Source of the DNA: Cephalopachus bancanus
Lineage: Eukaryota; Chordata; Mammalia; Primates; Tarsiidae
NCBI GenBank assembly: GCA_027257055.1
Contig: JAPVLO010000074.1
Coordinates: 186,001 to 250,000 of the forward strand
Reading direction: 5' to 3'
DNA: 64,000 nt
Shown piece by piece: positions 58,480-64,000 of this stretch. Position 1 is the first letter of the stretch, and each line of letters begins with the position of its first letter. A program made the position numbers and the translations under genes. The notes beneath the pieces are model-generated. The model had not been told where the DNA came from. It saw only the letters and a list, made by a program, of their open reading frames with translations, and searched no databases.

Positions 58480-58758
58480 TTTTTTTTTTTTTTTGAGTTG
58501 GAGTCTCACTCTGTCGCCCAGACTGAAGTGCAGCCACTGCAGCCTCGACCTGCTGTGCTCCGGCGAATCTTCTACCTCAACCTTCCGAGTAGCCGGAATT
58601 ACAGGTGCGCGCTACCACACTCGGCTGATTTTTGATTTATTGTAGAGACGAGGTCTCGCCAAGTTGCCCAGGCGGGTTTCGAACCCGCGGGCTCAGGCAA
58701 TCCACTCACCTCAGCCTCCCAAAGCGCGGGATTACAGGCTGAGCCACCGAGCCCGGCT
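58480..58758 (-). mobile_element. Alu, lineage-specific type, minus strand, intact B box
   Basis: T-tail, then GAGTTGGAGTCTCACTCTGT, GAGTAGCCGGAATTACAGGT, TTTTTGATTTATTGTAGAGA and GGATTACAGGCTGAGCCACC. Perfect 13-bp target-site duplication AGTAATTACCTTT (58467-58479 and 58759-58771). The reverse complement of 58675-58685 is GGTTCGAAACC, a consensus Pol III B box. A few right-arm bases are deleted (GTGCAGCCACTGCAGCC). Confidence 0.95.
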
Positions 58759-58771
58759 AGTAATTACCTTT

Positions 58772-60990
58772 GAGGTCAGAGTTTATCTAGATGATTCAAG
58801 ATAGATGCAAAATAATTTGTCTCATGTACCAACTATAGTTGTGGGGTTAATCTCCCTGGAGGACTGTGCTGGAAATGACTTTGTTATATATGTTGCAAGA
58901 AATGATTCTGTAATTAACTAACGATGCCTGTCATGACTGGTCGAGGCAGGAAATTGGGAAACAGACTGGGAGAAGCTGTCCATACAAATGTCATACATAT
59001 GGTTTCCCTGAGTGGGGATGAAAAAGAAACCAAAGTAGAAAAGAAGCAATGAAATGACCCATTAAGAAAAAAATGGATGGAGGAAATAGTATTTTAGCTA
59101 TTCACATTGATCACTCAAAATATTATAACTTTTTCCTAAATTTCACATTAACTAGTGTCTGATTGAAGAATCCCAAGAAAAACTTACTCCATTTTATTAT
59201 AAAAATATTGGATTTTTTTCTAGTTATTGTTTTGTTTTTATCTCTAAATAAAAGAAAATTTTATGTTAATCAAAACTTCCTCTCATTTCTGCCAGTTTAA
59301 GATTTAAATGTGAGAGTGTGTGTGCGCTTGTGTGTATAAGATTTGGATCTGATTTCTGATTTTCTTCACTCCTGTGAGCACAACTTAAATCCAATAAGAC
59401 TCAGCAGGCATGCCAAGTCATTCCTAGTTTTTCTTGCACAGTTTGGTGTTTAATCAAAAGGGTCAATGGCATTATGCAGATCAAAAACAATTTTGAAAAT
59501 GCCATATGGCAACCCCTGCTAAATAAAGGTTTTAAGCCACAGTGGGTAATAAGATCTCCTCAATCAGAAAGGAAAGAAATGTTAATTATGTTTTGGATGA
59601 TGTGAAAATTGGGGTGCAACTAGGTGAGAAAACAAAAAATGGTGCAAAGGGTAGGAAGAAAGATACTATAATTGAAGGAAAATTCCTGCCGAGAATAATC
59701 CTCTGATGTGTTATCTTTCACAAATATTAAAGAGGCAGGTAAAATATGCAATGTTGATGTCAGAGTGGGACAAAGATTTATCAATTGTTCAGGCTCTTAC
59801 CCTCATCCTAACTTATAATAGACTTTATTTTTTTAAATTATAGTTAAGATTTACTAAATTCAGTTTCAGTGGTTGGTTTAATTTCTTAATGTAAAAATAT
59901 ATGTAATATGTTTAAGCTAACAGAATACAGGATTTAAAAGTCCCCAAGGCAAGCTGTAGAATGTAGTTGTGTCTTTACTAGAAGATCGGTAGTCTCCTAG
60001 CCCTGGTCTGTTTCTGTAACCACAACCAAAGGGAGATGGTCCTCTAGAGAGAAATACAAGCTCTGGATTTCGAATTGATGCAGCTATAGAAAAGTGTCTG
60101 TTTGTTTGCCTCAACTTCTGATTTAATCATGACTTAGGAACTCATGCAAAACCTTTATGGCTGATAATTGGGAGCCTCTGAGCATGGTGTTGTGACTTTG
60201 GCTTGAATCTTTGGAATAATTCCCTAGCAGTTTTTAGTTTTTGGCAATTTGACAGCTTCAGATGATACATGCTTGCTTAGAGTTGAGACGATCTTGGCCA
60301 ATGGAATCAGTGCTGAGGCAGTAGTTACTTATGAATATTTCACATCTTTTCACATTACCTCATAAACTTCGAAAATCAATAAACAATCAACCTTTAAAAA
60401 AGAGATATAGTACATGAATAACTGGTAGTCAATCTAAATAAAAGAACTATTTTATATAACTAAGGAAATTTATTTGAGCTGCCTTCCTCTAGGGAAGAAG
60501 TTCAACAATTCTGTTGACACACGTACATGGTTTATACCCACTCTACATTGAGAGCAACAGGGAGTGTTATGGTTGACATGGTTCTGTGGTCTATAGTCAT
60601 GCCATGCTCCCCTCTCTGGCAAATTTCAATGTCAAAACTACCCTCTAGTGTTTTTGACAGCTTTCCTGCAGTATCACTTTTTCAAATAAAGAATGCCAAT
60701 TAAAAAATGAAACCAAATAAGAATTGCATTCCTTTGATGTAAAAATATAAATACCTGTGTTGGTGAAACATTATAAATAACTGTTGTTTTTATTGTGTTC
60801 TTCTGGCTTATATAATCCACTCAAATACATTATTTCATTAATTTTTTTTAAAACACCTTCTTATGGTACGATTGAAGTTGCTGCAATCACTGATTACCTG
60901 TCGTAAGATAAATGATCTTAAGACGCATCCTGAGATGTTCATAGTGAAAGGAGGAAAAAGAAAGTAAATCAGGAATAAAGTAACTGTCCC
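58772..60990. other. Unique intergenic DNA
   Basis: No gene or recognised repeat. A GTGTGTGTGCGC-type tract lies near 59316-59336. Confidence 0.45.
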
Positions 60991-60999
60991 AGCTGTAGA

Positions 61000-61712
61000 A
61001 TCCATTCCCCAGACAACCTAGTAACTCATAGTCTAAATCATAATACCCGAATGGGCACTAGTTTTTTACTGAGAAGAGCCTTATGATCCAATAATTTCAG
61101 ATCCGGTGACTCGAATTTTGCAGAAGTCTTTGCAAAGATGTGGGGGCATGTAAAGTCCTTGAGGGGCTCACCAGTTTTGGTAAACAGTCAGTGATAAAAG
61201 GCACAGAATAAAATGGAGGCAGAATAGGGACGGGATTTGTCCTTACTTCCATTGAAATATCTCTCCCTACCACTAACCACAAGTCCTGCACCACCTACCT
61301 TGACCAGGTGAGGAACCTAAAATAAGTAACATAGTACTACAACTCTTATCTAAGGTGGTCAGTCTCTACACCCACATGCACACAAGACCTAAAGAATGAC
61401 TGATCATAATTCTGTTCTCATTATCATACCAAAATTTCTGCCCAAGGAGGTGCTTGTGTGCAATTTTTCTATCATACGATATATGGAGATGCATGATTGA
61501 CAACTGCACTGTTCAGAGTCCACCTCTTCATACAATGATTCAGCAAACTGGTCTAATAAAAGGTCCCCAGCGGTCCCACTCTTCCTGCTACTCTGTCTCC
61601 CTTGTACCTGGGTACAAGACCTCAATAAAGCATTTTCTGGGTATATGTCTGGTACCTGGTATCAATTTTCATTAGTACATGATTGCCTAAGAACCCACTG
61701 TTGGCAACAAGA
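61000..61712 (+). mobile_element. Probable old ERV LTR (ERVL-like), family unsure
   Basis: The right end has CCTCAATAAAGCATTTTCTG (poly(A) signal at about 61623), then TCTGGTACCTGGTATCAATT, TTCATTAGTACATGATTGCC and AAGAACCCACTGTTGGCAAC, the R-U5 layout of LTRs. The body is GC-richer than its flanks. Short frames at 61097-61625 lie inside. The left boundary and the target-site duplication are not visible. Confidence 0.5.
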
Positions 61713-61732
61713 TCATCAGTCAGAGTCAGTCT

Positions 61733-61786
61733 TTCTCTCTCTCTCTGAGTGTGTGTGGTGTGTGTGTGTGTGTGTGTGTGTGTGTA
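61733..61786. repeat. (TC)n(GT)n compound microsatellite
   Basis: TCTTTCTCTCTCTCTCTGAG, then about 20 GT units with one interruption (GTGTGTGTGGTGTGTG...). Likely polymorphic. Confidence 0.95.
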
Positions 61787-62888
61787 TTATTGAAAATATA
61801 AATATCCAACAGTGAATAGCTAGAATATTTACTGAAAAGCAAGGTAGAGGGCAAGTTAAGTGGATTGGACAAACATTAAAGAGACTGTAGATAGACTTAC
61901 ACATAGTGAGTAAGTGGAAGAAAATAAATCAAGTAAGATAACCTTCAGCAACAAAATCCTCTAACGAAAGGGACTAGGTTTTCTACTTGATATATTAAAT
62001 ATCCTTATAAGAATTGGCTTAGCAATATGATAAATAGCAACTTTTGGGGGGATTGTATCAGTGTTTACAATCAAGAGGAGCCAGGGGAAACAGATTAATT
62101 CTGCACAGGGAACATTAAATTTTAGGGAAGCCAATATGATGTACATGACATGACACAGATGTTTTAAAAATGGGATATTTGACGCAATATCAAAAACAAA
62201 TGTTACAATGAGCTTCTCTTAAATTATAAAGTTATAAATTTTATTTTTATGAGCTTCGTTTCTTTCTTTTATTTCTTCAATTCCTTTATCATTGCTTTTC
62301 TTGTTGAGTACTTTGAATATTGTCCTATTTTTTTCTCTTTTTGATAAGTTATAATCTTTGAAAAAATCTTAAGCCATATGGATTTTTGTAAAATTAATTT
62401 CACAGTCACATTCTATATTGGTTTTATTTCCATTTTTTGCACTTTAAATATTGTTAAAATATGAAAATATTACCAACCACATAAAAAAATCATTCTGGTC
62501 CCATTTAATTGCATAGCCCTTCTTACTTGTACATCATGATTGTCTTGCTATCATTTACATTGTAAAACCTTGTAATCTTTTATTTGGAACAAAACTTTGC
62601 GAAGTATTCTCTTTGTAAAAAAAGAACATCATGTATAGTTAAAATATTGGATTTTTTTCCCCCAGAATTTAATAATAGTAGAATTAACTGATGGCAAGAA
62701 GACAACACAGACTACTGAAAGGCATTATTCCAAAAATCTGAGTTAAAGCCTATTTAATGTTGAAATTGCATAGTATGTTAACTTGAAGAAGAACAGTTAC
62801 AAAGCAATATAAGACTGTGTTTATATCTTGACATTTTAGCAAATTAGCAATGGAAAATTAAATCAACTTCAAGTTGTGAACTGATTTT
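61787..62888. other. Unique AT-rich intergenic DNA
   Basis: No feature recognised. Confidence 0.45.
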
Positions 62889-62900
62889 AAAATGATACCA

Positions 62901-63373
62901 AGTTTGTATGTTCATTGCAGCCCTATTGACAATAGCAAAACCATGGAACCAACCTAAGTGCCCACCAGCAATTGACCAGATAAAGAAAATATGGTATATG
63001 TACACCATGGAACACTATGCAGCCATAAGAAAAATGAAATTAGGTCCATTGCAGCAACATGGATGGAGCTGGTCATCATTATCCTAAGCAAGCTGATTCA
63101 GAAACAGAAATTCCAAACTACATGTTCTCTCTAATATGTGGGAGCTGAATGGTCTCAAAGATGGAAATAACAGACACTGGGCACACCAGTAAGAGAAGAG
63201 GTAGGGAGGGGGAATAGAATTCATAAATTACCTATTGGGTACAATGCTCACTATCTGGTGAATGGGCCACCTGAGACCCAGTCCTCACCACTGCACAATA
63301 TGTTCATGTAAGGAACATACATGTGTATTTTCTGAATCTAAAATTAAAATGGAAAAAGATTATTAAAAATTAA
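62901..63373 (+). mobile_element. 5'-truncated L1 (L1P/L1MA-type) 3' end
   Basis: TTCATTGCAGCCCTATTGAC, AAATATGGTATATGTACACC, ATGGAACACTATGCAGCCAT, TAATATGTGGGAGCTGAATG, CCTATTGGGTACAATGCTCA, and an A-rich end. Target-site duplication AAAATGATACCA (62889-62900) and AAAATGATATCA (63374-63385), one mismatch in 12. The last codons of ORF2 are present but carry no useful frame. Confidence 0.9.
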
Positions 63374-63385
63374 AAAATGATATCA

Positions 63386-64000
63386 TATTGCTAGAGCCCT
63401 CTGTAACTGGCAATATCAAACTAAAATTATCTCTGTATAAAGACACCTTTTATTATAGGTCTGAAACAAGCTCAACTAATACTGTTTTAAGACAATGAGC
63501 ATCAACATTTATTTGCATTTACTCACATATTTTTCCCCTATACCATTGCTCTTCATTCCTTTCTCATCTCCCAGCTTCCATCTGGGGTTATTATCTTTGT
63601 GCTGAAGAAAATCCTTTAGTGTTTATTTTAGTAAGAGTCTGTTGCTTTTATGGTCTGTTTGAATTTGTCATTCAGAGAAGAGTTTTGTTTTAACGATAAC
63701 AGATGAGACTACTACTGAAAAGGTGTAACATACATGTAATTGGATTTTTCAGATAAACAAAGGAGAGAAGGAAAATAGCAGAAGTACTCTCTGAAGATAC
63801 AGGAATGAAAACTCATTAAAAATCAACTTACATATTCACAAAAATCTACAAACCCCAAGATAAATAAAAATAAGTTTGCACATAGGCACAAAATAGAATA
63901 TTATATGGACCATACACCCGAGTCCCCCAAAAGTGGCAGCTGGAACACTTTTCTTAACATATGGTATCTCATTACTGTTCTAATTTTTTCCTTTTTCTGA
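63386..64000. other. Unique intergenic DNA to the end of the window
   Basis: No feature recognised. Confidence 0.45.

Overview
This window is nuclear DNA of a primate. It is AT-rich and gene-poor. I found no intact host protein-coding gene, rRNA, tRNA or CRISPR array. No open frame above about 210 codons is present, and the longest frames are pieces of L1 ORF1 and ORF2. The rest are frames inside Alus, LTRs and L1 UTRs, or chance frames.

Organism. The dimeric Alu elements show a primate. Seven of them share a variant end (GACTCCAACTCA before the A-tail, a GGAGCGGCC-type block in the right arm, a CTACAATAAAT linker) that differs from the human Alu Y/S/J forms I know and from the lemur/loris type. 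A MST/THE1-like MaLR LTR and recently mobile but non-human L1s fit the same picture. My best inference is a tarsier or another early-diverging primate. I could not run a search to confirm this.

Layout. 1-2.6 kb: intergenic DNA with an Alu and old L1M pieces. 2.6-9.5 kb: a near full-length, decayed minus-strand L1 inserted into an older L1 3' end. 9.5-24.7 kb: mostly unique AT-rich DNA with L1M, hAT-Charlie and mariner relics, a possible retrocopy, and two striking hairpins (23.4 and 24.3 kb). 24.7-25.1 kb: a MaLR solo LTR. 25-35.4 kb: mostly unique DNA with old Alu/L1 pieces and a 67-bp direct repeat. 35.4-36.8 kb: a 5'-inverted L1 split by an ERV1-type LTR that carries a degenerate minisatellite. 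37-42 kb: an old L1 end, an old Alu, unique DNA and a Z-DNA-prone stretch.

42.0-48.8 kb: an Alu followed directly by a full-length plus-strand L1. Three copies of one target-site sequence bound the two elements, and the L1 tail looks like a 3' transduction. 48.8-59 kb: a cluster of lineage-specific Alus, truncated L1 3' ends and an L1/Alu chimera inside a single 15-bp target-site duplication. 59-64 kb: mostly unique DNA with an LTR-like block, a (TC)n(GT)n microsatellite and a truncated L1 3' end.

The window records retrotransposition history rather than a gene system. Its most unusual points are insertion structures: a shared target site, nested elements, a chimeric insertion, transduced tails, a self-duplicated L1 segment, and a 25-bp perfect hairpin of unknown origin.
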